From contig QCLN01000005.1 in the NCBI GenBank assembly GCA_003214525.1, positions 18,186 to 82,185 on the forward strand: a stretch of DNA of 64,000 nt, given 5' to 3'. Source of the DNA: Pelagibacteraceae bacterium AG-414-M23 (GTDB lineage: Bacteria; Pseudomonadota; Alphaproteobacteria; Pelagibacterales; Pelagibacteraceae). Shown piece by piece: positions 49,916-60,292 of this stretch (positions are counted from its first letter, which is position 1; each line of letters starts with the position of its first letter). Position numbers and translations under genes: made by a program. The notes below the pieces were generated by a model, which saw nothing but the letters and a program-made list of their open reading frames with translations, had not been told where the DNA came from and did not search any database.

Positions 49916-50542
49916 TTATAATTTAATAAAATTTTCAATTATTTTTAATCCAATTTTATCACTTTTTTCAGGATGAAATTGGGTTCCAAATAGATTTTCC
50001 TTTTCAGCTGAACAAACAATGTTTGATGAATAATCAACTGTTGCGGAAATTACATTTTTATCTTCTGGAATAAATTCATAACTGTGTACAAAATACATGT
50101 GAGAATTATTTTCTATATCTTTAAAAATCTTACTTTCTTTAACAATATTTATTTGGTTCCAGCCAATATGAGGAAGTTTATATTTGCCATTTTGATTATC
50201 GATTTTTGATACCTTACCTGATATCCAACCTAAACCTTTGGTTTCTGTTTCCTCATAACCAATATCTGCAAACATTTGTAATCCAACACAAATTCCTAGA
50301 AGAGGTTTTTTGTTATCAATTGCAAACTCATTTAAAGTATGGACTAAACCATTGATGTTGTTTAAAGCATCAACACAGCTCTTGAACGAACCCTGCCCTG
50401 GCAAAACTACTTTATCGCTGGATTTAATCTTGTTTAAATCTGAAGTTACTTTGATATTTACTTTGTCTTTAGCAACTTCCGTAAAAGAATTAATAACAGA
50501 GCTTATGTTGCCCGATTTATAGTCAACAATTGTAATATTCAT
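49916..50542 (-). CDS. hisH: Imidazole glycerol phosphate synthase subunit HisH
   Basis: VDYKSGNISSV, VLPGQGSFKSC, LLGICVGLQMF, GTQFHPEKS. Confidence 0.97.
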   Translation of the reverse strand: MNITIVDYKSGNISSVINSFTEVAKDKVNIKVTSDLNKIKSSDKVVLPGQGSFKSCVDALNNINGLVHTLNEFAIDNKKPLLGICVGLQMFADIGYEETETKGLGWISGKVSKIDNQNGKYKLPHIGWNQINIVKESKIFKDIENNSHMYFVHSYEFIPEDKNVISATVDYSSNIVCSAEKENLFGTQFHPEKSDKIGLKIIENFIKL

Positions 50543-50548
50543 TAAACT

Positions 50549-51139
50549 TTATAATGAGCCTTTAGTAGATGGTATAACGTTTTTGTTTCTTGGATCTATT
50601 TCTAAAGCAGTTCTCAACGTTCTAGCTAATCCTTTAAAACAAGATTCAATTATATGATGACTATTATCACCATAAATATTTTCTATGTGAAGAGTAACAC
50701 CTGCAGCTTGTGAGAAAGCTTGGAACCATTCTTTAAATAGTTCAGTGTCCATTTCTCCTAGTTTCTCAACTTTTAAATTAACATTCCAAATTAAGTAGGG
50801 TCTATTAGATACATCAATAGCTACTCTGGAAAGCGTTTCATCCATAGGGATCAATGCATGAGAGTATCTTTTAATTCCTTTAAACTTATTAGATGCTTTT
50901 TTTAAACACTCCCCAATAGCAATACCTGTATCTTCCGTTGTATGATGAAGGTCTATGTGAGTATCACCTTTTGCTTTTACATTTAAATCAATTAAAGAAT
51001 GTTTGGATAATTGTTCAAGCATATGATTTAAAAATCCTATACCAGTATCAATTTTATATTTTCCCTTGCCATCAATATTTACTTCAACATTAATTGATGT
51101 CTCTTTTGTTTTTCTACTAATTTTAGCTTTTCTTTTCAT
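50549..51139 (-). CDS. hisB: Imidazoleglycerol-phosphate dehydratase
   Basis: [51 protein letters not shown]. Confidence 0.97.
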   Translation of the reverse strand: MKRKAKISRKTKETSINVEVNIDGKGKYKIDTGIGFLNHMLEQLSKHSLIDLNVKAKGDTHIDLHHTTEDTGIAIGECLKKASNKFKGIKRYSHALIPMDETLSRVAIDVSNRPYLIWNVNLKVEKLGEMDTELFKEWFQAFSQAAGVTLHIENIYGDNSHHIIESCFKGLARTLRTALEIDPRNKNVIPSTKGSL

Positions 51140-51230
51140 TATAAAATATACGTATATATAGATTATTTGCTTATATCAATATTTGTAATTTGGTACTTGA
51201 ACTATAAAAAATAGTATCCACTTAAGAGTT

Positions 51231-51746
51231 ATGACAACGATAGCCTTAGTTAGAAAAAATAATCAAGTGGTTGTGGCTAGTGACGGCCAAGTTAGTATGG
51301 GAAATACTGTAATTAAAAAAACTGCAAATAAGGTTAGAAAAATTGAGAAAAGAAATGTGATCGCTGGTTTTGCCGGTTCTACCGCTGATGCTTTAACATT
51401 ATTCGAAAGATTAGAATCTAAATTAGAAAAACACGCAGGAAATTTATCTAGATCAGCTGTTGAACTTGCGAAAGATTGGAGGACAGATAAATATCTAAGA
51501 AGATTGGAAGCATTAATGGCTGTAGCTGATAAAGAAAAAAGTTTTATAATTTCAGGAACAGGCGATGTTTTAGAACCAGAGGGAGATGTTATTGGAATTG
51601 GTTCGGGGGGAAATTATGCTTTAGCAGCCGCAAAAGTACTAATGAGCTCTGATATGTCTGCTGAAGAAATTGCAAAAAAAGCAGTTGAAACAGCTGCTGA
51701 AATCTGTGTCTTTACAAATAACAATATTTCAACTGAAAAAATATAA
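51231..51746 (+). CDS. hslV: ATP-dependent protease subunit HslV
   Basis: [59 protein letters not shown]. Confidence 0.97.
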   Translation: MTTIALVRKNNQVVVASDGQVSMGNTVIKKTANKVRKIEKRNVIAGFAGSTADALTLFERLESKLEKHAGNLSRSAVELAKDWRTDKYLRRLEALMAVADKEKSFIISGTGDVLEPEGDVIGIGSGGNYALAAAKVLMSSDMSAEEIAKKAVETAAEICVFTNNNISTEKI

Positions 51747-53113
51747 TGGACAAATCAAACGTTACAACACTAATCCCAAAGGATAAAAAAGGAAACAAAA
51801 ACAATCTTTCAAATTCTTTATCTCCAAGAGAAATTGTTTCTGAACTTGATAGATTTGTCGTGGGACAAGATAAAGCTAAGAGAGCTGTTGCAATTGCACT
51901 AAGAAATAGATGGAGAAGACAAGCTATTGAAGGTGAAATGAAAGATGAAGTTCTTCCAAAAAATATACTTATGATGGGGCCAACAGGAGTTGGCAAAACA
52001 GAAATTTCTAGAAGATTGTCAAAGTTAGCTGAAGCGCCTTTTGTTAAAGTTGAAGCGACTAGGTTTACAGAAGTTGGTTATGTTGGAAGGGATGTTGAAC
52101 AAATAATCAGAGATTTAATTGAAATTGCAATATCAATGGAGAGATCAAAAAAAAGAAAAGAAGTACATGCTAAAGCTCAAAAACTTGCTGAGGAAAGAGT
52201 TCTAGACGCTTTGGTAGGAAATAATGCAAGTGTCGCAACAAGAGAAAGTTTTAGAAAAAGATTAAGAAATGGAGATCTAGATGACAATGAGATAGAAGTT
52301 GCAATTAGCGAGAATAGTCAAATGCCATCTTTTGAAATTCCAGGAATGCCTGGAGCAAATATTGGCATGATAAATATTTCTGATGCCCTAGGAAAATCTT
52401 TAGGACAAAAACCAAAAAAGAAAAAAATGTCAGTAAAAGAATCTCATGAAATATTAATTAACGAAGAATCTGACAAACTTATTGAAGAAGATAAAATTAT
52501 TAAATCAGCTAAGGACTCAACTGAAAATAATGGAATAGTATTTCTTGATGAAATAGATAAAATTTCGGCAAGAACAGATAGAGTTGGAGGAGATGTATCT
52601 CGAGAAGGTGTTCAAAGAGATCTTCTTCCACTTATTGAAGGTACAACGGTCAATACAAAATATGGTCCTATAAAAACTGACCACGTTTTATTTATTGCAT
52701 CTGGTGCTTTTCAACTTGCTAAACCATCTGATTTACTACCAGAGTTACAAGGAAGATTGCCAATTAGAGTAGAGCTAGATGCACTTAATAGTGAAGACTT
52801 TAAAAGAATTTTAAAAGAGCCAGATAACAGCTTAATAAAGCAATACAAAGCATTGTTAAAAACTGAAAATGTAGAACTTGAATTTAGTGATGATGGTATT
52901 GATTTGATTGCAAATATTGCAAACGAAGTAAACAATACTGTTGAAAATATTGGAGCAAGAAGACTTCACACAATTATAGAAAGAATTTTAGATGAAATTA
53001 GTTTCACAGCATCAGATAAATCTGGTGAAACTGTATCTGTAGACTCTGATTATATTAAAAAACACATCGGGGAACTTGTTAAGGATACAGATTTATCAAA
53101 ATTTATTTTATAA
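51746..53113 (+). CDS. hslU: ATP-dependent protease ATPase subunit HslU
   Basis: [64 protein letters not shown]. Confidence 0.97.
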   Translation: MDKSNVTTLIPKDKKGNKNNLSNSLSPREIVSELDRFVVGQDKAKRAVAIALRNRWRRQAIEGEMKDEVLPKNILMMGPTGVGKTEISRRLSKLAEAPFVKVEATRFTEVGYVGRDVEQIIRDLIEIAISMERSKKRKEVHAKAQKLAEERVLDALVGNNASVATRESFRKRLRNGDLDDNEIEVAISENSQMPSFEIPGMPGANIGMINISDALGKSLGQKPKKKKMSVKESHEILINEESDKLIEEDKIIKSAKDSTENNGIVFLDEIDKISARTDRVGGDVSREGVQRDLLPLIEGTTVNTKYGPIKTDHVLFIASGAFQLAKPSDLLPELQGRLPIRVELDALNSEDFKRILKEPDNSLIKQYKALLKTENVELEFSDDGIDLIANIANEVNNTVENIGARRLHTIIERILDEISFTASDKSGETVSVDSDYIKKHIGELVKDTDLSKFIL

Positions 53114-53663
53114 TTTTATATTCAAAATTTTGAGTTTCTTCATTCACTTGAACCTCTTCTGCACCATTTTTTAGATGAAAATTCCTTGCCATCTCAGTTA
53201 GTGGTGAAAGGGTAACTAATCTATTTAAATGGTTGGATTTTTTTATCATTTTAAAAACTTCTTTAACAATTAATTTTCCACCTCCTTTCTTATTTGACCA
53301 AACAGTGTAAGCAATTGCTATTTGTCCCACATTTTGATCTCTGGTAGCACTTTGTAAAAAAGCATCTCTGCTAAAAAGATCTAATTCATATACTGATTTT
53401 GGTATTTGATTTGTAAAAGCAAAACACATCACTGCATGAATTTCATCTTTATATTTAACGCCATATATTTTTCTTCCATAGCTTGTTCTGAAAAAATTAT
53501 CTAGTTCAGGTCTTACTGGATCTTTTTCATTTTCACATTCGTTTAATTCAACTAACTCAGCACCTTTGATCCAGTCAAAAAAACTTTTAATATTTTTGTT
53601 TAGATCTTTTCTGCTTTTTCTGATCCTTGCTTTAATATTTCTAGAAATTTTTTTTTTAACCAC
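53103..53663 (-). CDS. GNAT-like acetyltransferase domain protein
   Basis: [44 protein letters not shown]. Confidence 0.6.
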   Translation of the reverse strand: MVKKKISRNIKARIRKSRKDLNKNIKSFFDWIKGAELVELNECENEKDPVRPELDNFFRTSYGRKIYGVKYKDEIHAVMCFAFTNQIPKSVYELDLFSRDAFLQSATRDQNVGQIAIAYTVWSNKKGGGKLIVKEVFKMIKKSNHLNRLVTLSPLTEMARNFHLKNGAEEVQVNEETQNFEYKIIK

Positions 53664-54075
53664 TTTTTTTTTTTAGAATAATATCAAAATTTCCCTTGGA
53701 TGGATTTTCAACAGAATCAAAGTCTAATTTTAATATTTTATTAATTAAATTTTTATTTTCTTTTATATAATTTGGTACAGAATACTTTAATATACTTAAA
53801 TCTTTAGATTGATATGGATCATTTAAATTTTTTGATCTACTACCTTTACCAGTGATTATATTAATTTTTATTACGCCTTTTTCAAAACATGACAAAATAA
53901 AACTTTCAATCTTTGTGTTTGCATCTTCTAAGGTATAACCATGTAAATCTATAGTTTCTTCCTTAAATGTTGAAATTTTTTTGCTTAATTTTTGATCTTT
54001 ATTAAATAACTTTTCTTTAGAATTTATAAAATTATCCCAATCCTTTATGTCTTTATCTGATATTTTTTTATTCAA
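53656..54075 (-). CDS. Smr domain-containing protein
   Basis: ETIDLHGYTLEDANTKIESFI, INIITGKGSRS. Confidence 0.88.
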   Translation of the reverse strand: MNKKISDKDIKDWDNFINSKEKLFNKDQKLSKKISTFKEETIDLHGYTLEDANTKIESFILSCFEKGVIKINIITGKGSRSKNLNDPYQSKDLSILKYSVPNYIKENKNLINKILKLDFDSVENPSKGNFDIILKKKSG

Positions 54076-54663
54076 TTAAACTTCGGTTTCTATTAATTGC
54101 CAGTTTGGATTTTTTGACCTAATATTTCTAGAAAATTTCCATGTATCATTTACTCTTTTAATTTTTTGAGGATCACCAGAAATAATTTTATTTTCTTTAT
54201 CTTTAATACAAGTGATAATTTCACTTATAAAACTAACACTTACCTCTAACAAATCGTTGTTTTGATTATGATTTTTAATCTCAGCAGAATTAATTCCAAT
54301 AAACGTTGTTTCATTTTTATATTCTTTCGAGGATCTTTCTTTAATTGCATCATTAAATAATTTGTATACATCGGCATTTAGCAAAGATTTAATTTCGGTA
54401 AGTTTTCCTTTTGCGAATGACGTGATGATTGTTTCATAGGCAATTTTTGCACCATTTAAGAATTCTTTTTTTGCATCTTCATTAAATTCATATATTTCTT
54501 TTTTCTTTAATGGTTTTTTAAAATCAAAATCATTAGCAAAACTTGGTGCCATATCATCTTCGTGACCAGTTTTTTTACCTAAAATCCCTCTTAATCTTAG
54601 AAAGATAAATCCTGCAATCATTGCAAGCAAAATAATGTCTATGTATTCAAAACTATAATTCAT
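54076..54663 (-). CDS. Tim44-like domain protein
   Basis: N-terminal TM, FLNGAKIAYETIITSFAKGKLTEIKSLLNADVYKLF; next to fxsA/secB. Confidence 0.87.
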   Translation of the reverse strand: MNYSFEYIDIILLAMIAGFIFLRLRGILGKKTGHEDDMAPSFANDFDFKKPLKKKEIYEFNEDAKKEFLNGAKIAYETIITSFAKGKLTEIKSLLNADVYKLFNDAIKERSSKEYKNETTFIGINSAEIKNHNQNNDLLEVSVSFISEIITCIKDKENKIISGDPQKIKRVNDTWKFSRNIRSKNPNWQLIETEV

Positions 54664-54738
54664 TGTATTTTATATATATTTATAATATTTACTTAGTTAA
54701 TCTTTTTCAATGATCTTAATTTAGGAATTTAAAGACAA

Positions 54739-55146
54739 ATGAACTCACTTTTATTAGCAATAATATTAATTCCAGCAGTTGAAATTTATTTATTCATAAA
54801 AATAGGATCTTCTATTGGGGCATTTAATACTATTTTACTCATATTTTTTACTGCTTTTATAGGAATTTACTATGCAAGAGCTGAAGGTTTAAACACTTTA
54901 AATCAAGGATTAAGAAAAATGGTTAAAGATGAAATGCCTGTTTATGAACTATTATCCGGAGCTCTTATTGGAATAGGTGCTATTTTTTTAATTATACCAG
55001 GATTTGCAACCGACCTTGTTGGTTTTCTAATAATATTTTCACCAACAAGAAAACTAATTTTTAATAAATTTTCTAAAAAAAATACAAAAAATAATCTAAA
55101 AAGTAAGGATTATATTGAAGGAGAATATAAAGATTTAGATGATTGA
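54739..55146 (+). CDS. fxsA: FxsA family protein
   Basis: AVEIYLFIKIGSSIGAFNTILLI, LLSGALIGIGAIFLIIPGFATDLVGFL. Confidence 0.92.
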   Translation: MNSLLLAIILIPAVEIYLFIKIGSSIGAFNTILLIFFTAFIGIYYARAEGLNTLNQGLRKMVKDEMPVYELLSGALIGIGAIFLIIPGFATDLVGFLIIFSPTRKLIFNKFSKKNTKNNLKSKDYIEGEYKDLDD

Positions 55147-55573
55147 AAATAAAAAAGAAAAATTCAAAATTATTTTAGAATATATAAAAGATCTTTCCGT
55201 TGAAACGCCGAAAGCATCAACATTGTTATATGTTAGAGATAATTTAGAAAAGTATAAAATGGATATTGACATTAATTCATTAATTCTAAAAAATAAATCT
55301 TTAGAAATAACAACAAAAATAACTCTACAAGATAAAAGTGATAATAAAAATAAAGCTTTTTTTGAAATTAAATACGCTTCTATAATCGCAATAGATAGCT
55401 CACTGACTGATAAAAACATTATTAGCAAAATTGTACTTTGTGATTTGCAAAAAATTGTATATCCAAAAATAGAAAAAATATTTTTAGATATCATTAAAAA
55501 TGCAGGATATCCAAAAATGAGTTTTGATAAAAAAGTAGATTTTGAAAAGTTGTATAATGATAAATTTAATTAA
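55139..55573 (+). CDS. secB: Protein-export chaperone SecB
   Basis: FKIILEYIKDLSVETPKAS, FEIKYASIIAID, GYPKMSFDKKVDFEKLY. Confidence 0.87.
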   Translation: MIENKKEKFKIILEYIKDLSVETPKASTLLYVRDNLEKYKMDIDINSLILKNKSLEITTKITLQDKSDNKNKAFFEIKYASIIAIDSSLTDKNIISKIVLCDLQKIVYPKIEKIFLDIIKNAGYPKMSFDKKVDFEKLYNDKFN

Positions 55574-56234
55574 AATAATTTTTTTTAATTTCTCTTTTTA
55601 AAAATTCTTTGTGCAGCTTTAATTCTTCTTCTGTCGGTTTAACTATTTTTTTATAGTGCTGAATTTTTGTATTGTCTATATTTTCATCACTATATTGGAT
55701 ATCCACTTTTAATTTAAAGGTTGGCTCTTTTTGATCTAATAAATTTATATAAACTTTCGACAAAAGTTCACAATCTATAACAGCGTTATGTTTTGTTCTT
55801 CTTGAGTTATCAATATTATATTTTTTACATAACGCATCTAGACTAGTGCCAGAACCTGGAAATTTTTCTCTTGCTATTTGCAATGTATCGACTACTTCAC
55901 ATCCAATTTTTTTTTTTTTTAATAACATAAGTTCGTTATTTAAGTGAGAGATATCAAACTCAGCATTATGAATTACAAGCTTCTTTCCTTCTATAAATTT
56001 TAAAAAATCTTCCACTATTTCACTGAATTTTTTTTGTTTAGACAAAAATTCATCTGTGTAACCGTGAACTTTGAAAGCTTCTTCAGAAACTTTTCTTTCT
56101 GGATTGATGTAGCAATGAAAAATTTTTTTTGTAGGAATTAAATCATCAAGTTCTATACAGCCAATCTCCACTATCCTATGTCCGTCAGCGATTGATAAAC
56201 CTGTTGTTTCTGTATCTAAAACTACTTCAATCAT
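55566..56234 (-). CDS. dnaQ: DNA polymerase III epsilon subunit
   Basis: VVLDTETTGLSIADGHRIVEIG, LVIHNAEFDISHLN, HNAVIDCELLSKVYINL. Confidence 0.96.
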   Translation of the reverse strand: MIEVVLDTETTGLSIADGHRIVEIGCIELDDLIPTKKIFHCYINPERKVSEEAFKVHGYTDEFLSKQKKFSEIVEDFLKFIEGKKLVIHNAEFDISHLNNELMLLKKKKIGCEVVDTLQIAREKFPGSGTSLDALCKKYNIDNSRRTKHNAVIDCELLSKVYINLLDQKEPTFKLKVDIQYSDENIDNTKIQHYKKIVKPTEEELKLHKEFLKREIKKNYFN

Positions 56235-56793
56235 TGAATTCTTTTTTGACTTGCTTAATTTGATTTAAAACATTTTTTTTATTTAAATTATTATAAATTA
56301 TAAAATTTGCCAATTTTAATTTTTTTTTCATATTTGTCTGCTTTTTCTTTAATATATTTAAAATTTTTCTATTATAGCTCGCTCTCTTTTTTAGTCTTTT
56401 TAAAATAATTTTTTTTGGTGTTTTTATATAAATTAAAATATCAGATTTATTATTTAATTTATTTTCTATAAGCAATGGTATGTCAAGAACCACGTATTTT
56501 TTAAATTTATTTTTTTTCAAAAATTTTTTTAACTGAACTCTTACATATGGATGTACTATTTTTGATATAATTTTAATATTTTTTTTGTTTAATATTTTTC
56601 TCAATTCACTTTTAATTATTGGGAAGCTTTTAATACTTTTAGGAAATTTTTTGTTTAATTTTTTAAAACATTTCTTATTAGTTTTATAAATTTTTTTTAC
56701 CTCTATGTCGGCATTAAAAACTGGAAAACCAAAACATTTTCCTACAAAAGTTTTTCCTGATGCTATTTCTCCTATTAATCCTATTCTAATCAT
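56227..56793 (-). CDS. coaE: Dephospho-CoA kinase
   Basis: MIRIGLIGEIASGKTFVGKCFGFPVFNADIEVKKIY; internal Met start preferred over 56850. Confidence 0.93.
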   Translation of the reverse strand: MIRIGLIGEIASGKTFVGKCFGFPVFNADIEVKKIYKTNKKCFKKLNKKFPKSIKSFPIIKSELRKILNKKNIKIISKIVHPYVRVQLKKFLKKNKFKKYVVLDIPLLIENKLNNKSDILIYIKTPKKIILKRLKKRASYNRKILNILKKKQTNMKKKLKLANFIIYNNLNKKNVLNQIKQVKKEFND

Positions 56794-57619
56794 TTTCCAA
56801 TAATTCAAGAACTTTTTTATTAACTGGTGGCTTGAGTCCCGTCCACACATCGGGAGCTATTGTAAATAAACTAAAAGCTTCTTGTGCTTGATAAACAAAC
56901 ATCATTTTACCATTCTCAATCTGATGACCACGCTTTTCGGCCTCCAAAAGAAAATTTGTTTTTTTAGGATTATAAATAACATCATAAAAAAACTTCCCTG
57001 ATCCTATTTGATCATAATTTATTGGTATTTTGTCGTTTTCTTTAAGACCTAAGCTTGTAGTATTTATAATCATATCAAAATTTTTAATATCCCCCCATTC
57101 TACAAGCTCTAATTGGGGAAATAATTTTTTTAAATTTTTAGCTTTTTCTTTAGTTCTATTGCTCAATATAATAGTGGAAGGCTTCATTTCTTCCAAAGCA
57201 TAAATAATTGAAGGCGTTACACCTCCAGCTCCTAAGATAAAAATTTTTTTTCCTTTTACGCTATATTTAATATGTTCTAATGAATATTTAAATCCTAGAA
57301 TATCTGTATTTCTACCTACTATTTTATTTGAACCTGTAATTTTATTTTTTTCTATATAAATAGTATTTACTGATTGAGTTTTTTCTGGAATCTCTATCTT
57401 GTCTAAAAAGGGTATAACTGATTTTTTAAACGGCACGGTAACATTAATGCCATCTATTTTACCATTTCGCATTTCTGAAATTATTCCCTCTATATCACTT
57501 TCTTTGACCTGTTTTTTTTCATAAACAGCATCAATATTATTTTCCTTAAACCAATAATTATGTAATCTAGGTGACAGCGAGTGGTCAATTGGATTTCCAA
57601 TAACTAAAAATTTTTTCAT
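56786..57619 (-). CDS. aroE: Shikimate dehydrogenase
   Basis: VIGNPIDHSLSPRLHNYWF, GINVTVPFKKSVIPF, ILGAGGVTPSI, MINTTSLGL. Confidence 0.96.
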   Translation of the reverse strand: MKKFLVIGNPIDHSLSPRLHNYWFKENNIDAVYEKKQVKESDIEGIISEMRNGKIDGINVTVPFKKSVIPFLDKIEIPEKTQSVNTIYIEKNKITGSNKIVGRNTDILGFKYSLEHIKYSVKGKKIFILGAGGVTPSIIYALEEMKPSTIILSNRTKEKAKNLKKLFPQLELVEWGDIKNFDMIINTTSLGLKENDKIPINYDQIGSGKFFYDVIYNPKKTNFLLEAEKRGHQIENGKMMFVYQAQEAFSLFTIAPDVWTGLKPPVNKKVLELLEND

Positions 57620-58218
57620 TCAAAATTCCTTAAATAATCTTTAATTTTCTTAACTGGCAAACCCATAATTGTGTCTTCATCTCCTTCTATACTAGAAAAT
57701 AAAGATCTTCCTTCCCCTTCAATTTGATAGACATTATAAGAATATAAAGCGTCATCGTTTATTTTTGATAAATAAGTTTTGAGCTGACCTTCTGAAAATT
57801 TTTTCATTTTAAGCATAGCTTTATCTGTGTAATTCCAAATCATAGAGCCGTTTTTTGCTATAGTAACAGAGCTAATTAGAAAATGCTCTTTGCCATTTAA
57901 TTTTTTAAGTATTTCTAATGCTTTATCTCTATTTTGAGGTTTAGAAATAATTTCATTATCCAAATCAATTACACTGTCGGCTCCAAGAACTAATTTCTCA
58001 TGATGTAAATTGCTTATTTTTGTTGCTTTTACTTCTGCTAAATTTTTACTAATTATTTCTGGAGATGCTCCTTCTTTAATTAAACTCTCTTTAATTATTT
58101 CTTCATCAACGTTTGGAGCAATCACTTTACATTTAATATTATTTTTTTCTAAAATGTCTTTCCTAACTTTACTTTTGGAAGCTAAAATTATTTTATTTTC
58201 TGTTGGAGAATATTTCAT
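57616..58218 (-). CDS. maf: Maf family nucleotide pyrophosphatase
   Basis: IILASKSKVRKDILEKN, VLGADSVIDLDNEIISKPQNRDKALEIL, IEGDEDTIMGLPV. Confidence 0.95.
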   Translation of the reverse strand: MKYSPTENKIILASKSKVRKDILEKNNIKCKVIAPNVDEEIIKESLIKEGASPEIISKNLAEVKATKISNLHHEKLVLGADSVIDLDNEIISKPQNRDKALEILKKLNGKEHFLISSVTIAKNGSMIWNYTDKAMLKMKKFSEGQLKTYLSKINDDALYSYNVYQIEGEGRSLFSSIEGDEDTIMGLPVKKIKDYLRNFE

Positions 58219-59017
58219 ACATTTTTATTACTGATGCCGCTGTTTCTTCTACTGATTTTCTAGTTACATCTATCATGGGCCATTGATACTTTTTGAATGT
58301 GATTCTTGATTCTTCTATCTCATTTTGAATAGTTTCTAGATTAGTATATTGAATGGTTTCCTGTTCTTTAATTGTTGTAAGTCTATTCTTTCTAACATCG
58401 TAAAGTCTTTTTGGCTCCGCTATAAGACCTACTATACAGCAGACTTTGGGATTTTCTTTTAATTTTTCTGGGATTGAGCTGTCGTCAATAAGTGGAATAT
58501 TTGAAGTTTTATATCCTCTGTTTGCTAAATAAATTGAAGTTGGCGTTTTGCTTGTTCTACTTACTCCTAATAAAATAATATCGGATTTGTGCACATCTTT
58601 TCTTAAATTTCCATCGTCGTGATTAATTGTAAATTGTATGGCCTCAATCCTTTTATAATAGTCCTCATTCAACGCATGTTGGCCGCTTGGAACATGTGTT
58701 GCTTTCTGATTTAAAAGTTTTGAAAAATTAAGAATTAAATCACCTAACACTCCAAAACAAGGTATGTTTTTTTTGTTTGCTTCTTGTGATAAATATTTAG
58801 CAAGTTTATTATCTACAATTGTATATAGAATTATAGAATTTTTTTTTTTTTTTGCTTCTTCTAATATTTTTAATATTTGATTTTCTGTTCTAGTAAAAGA
58901 ATAATGAAATAGGCTCTGTTCAAAATTTTTAAACTGGGCTTTTAATGCCATAAATATTCTTTCCAAAGTCTCGCCCGTTGAATCAGAAATTAAATAAATA
59001 TTATATGTATTTTTCAT
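58193..59017 (-). CDS. Kinase/pyrophosphorylase (PPSR/PDRP, DUF299)
   Basis: IYLISDSTGETLERIFMAL, LLGVSRTSKTPTSIYLANRGYKTSNIPL, IDVTRKSVEETAA. Confidence 0.96.
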   Translation of the reverse strand: MKNTYNIYLISDSTGETLERIFMALKAQFKNFEQSLFHYSFTRTENQILKILEEAKKKKNSIILYTIVDNKLAKYLSQEANKKNIPCFGVLGDLILNFSKLLNQKATHVPSGQHALNEDYYKRIEAIQFTINHDDGNLRKDVHKSDIILLGVSRTSKTPTSIYLANRGYKTSNIPLIDDSSIPEKLKENPKVCCIVGLIAEPKRLYDVRKNRLTTIKEQETIQYTNLETIQNEIEESRITFKKYQWPMIDVTRKSVEETAASVIKMYEIFSNRK

Positions 59018-59290
59018 GTATTAACTTTATGTTATTTGGACAAAATCTGCCTTATTTTGCAAAACTATAAAATTATTAAATTTTACAATTAGTTATTAAC
59101 ACATTTAAACAAGTAAAAAAAAATATATTAATAGTTAGAAAATTGTTAATTTTAAATAAAAATATAAGTAAATTAATTGTTTTATGACAATATTATTGTT
59201 AACAAAAATGTGGAAAAAGTTGTATGAATTTTAATCCAACTTAATAACAGGGTAATAATATACAAATATAAAACTATTTATTTATTTAAT
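59018..59290. other. oriC: Candidate chromosomal origin of replication (oriC)
   Basis: Very AT-rich divergent gap between DUF299 and hemE, the position of the Caulobacter/Rickettsia origin; DnaA-box-like TTTTCCACA (59209-59217, minus), TTATTAACA (59093-59101), TTGTTAACA (59196-59204). Confidence 0.7.
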
Positions 59291-60292
59291 ATGGGCATTC
59301 TTAAGGATTGTATAAATAATAACAATATTGACTCTATTCCTATATGGTTTATGAGGCAGGCAGGAAGATATTTACCTGAGTTTAGAGAGATAAGATCTAA
59401 AAACCCAAATTTTGTAGAACTGTGTTTAAATCCAAAAATTTCTAAAGAAATAACACTTCAACCATTAAAACGTTTTTTGTTTGATGCTGCAATTATATTT
59501 TCTGATATTCTTTTAATACCTTATGCTTTAGGACAAGATTTAAAGTTTGAAAAAAACTTTGGCCCAAAACTTGGAAATTTAAATCTAGAAAATATTCTTA
59601 ATATATCTGATAAAGAAATTTTAGAAAAATTAAAACCAGTATATAAACTTATAGATATTACATCTAAAGATAAAATTTTAAAAAATAAAGATTTAATTGG
59701 TTTCATTGGGGCTCCATGGACATTACTGGTCTATATGGTTAATCAGAAATCACCAAAAAAAACATTAAACACAGATATTTACAAAAATGTTAATAATAAA
59801 TATTTATTAGAGAAAATTATTTATACACAAAAATTACATATAAAAAATCAAGTAGAGAGTGGAGCAACTATAATTCAAATCTTTGATAGTTGGGCAGGTT
59901 TATTGGAATATAAGTATTATGATAAATATATTTATAACCCAACACAAGAACTTGTAAATTATGTTAAAAGTTTAAATGTAGAGGTTATTTGTTTTCCAAG
60001 AGGAATAAATTGTTATAAAGAATATTGTGACATTGTTAAACCAAATGTAATCAGTATTGATTATGAAGTAGACCCAGCTTTAATTGCAAAAGAAATTAAT
60101 ATTCCAATTCAAGGTGGATTAGATCCTAAATTTTTATTACTAGATAAAAAAGAAATGTTGATAAAAGCTAAAAAATATTTAGAGACATTCAAAAATCATC
60201 AATATATATTTAATTTAGGACATGGAGTTCTCCCAGAAACTAACCCAGAAAATGTTAAAATATTAGTAGAATTTGTTAAGGATTTTAAATGA
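59291..60292 (+). CDS. hemE: Uroporphyrinogen decarboxylase
   Basis: IPIWFMRQAGRYLPEFREIR, FSDILLIPYALGQ, FIGAPWTLLVYMV, NLGHGVLPETNPENV. Confidence 0.97.
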   Translation: MGILKDCINNNNIDSIPIWFMRQAGRYLPEFREIRSKNPNFVELCLNPKISKEITLQPLKRFLFDAAIIFSDILLIPYALGQDLKFEKNFGPKLGNLNLENILNISDKEILEKLKPVYKLIDITSKDKILKNKDLIGFIGAPWTLLVYMVNQKSPKKTLNTDIYKNVNNKYLLEKIIYTQKLHIKNQVESGATIIQIFDSWAGLLEYKYYDKYIYNPTQELVNYVKSLNVEVICFPRGINCYKEYCDIVKPNVISIDYEVDPALIAKEINIPIQGGLDPKFLLLDKKEMLIKAKKYLETFKNHQYIFNLGHGVLPETNPENVKILVEFVKDFK

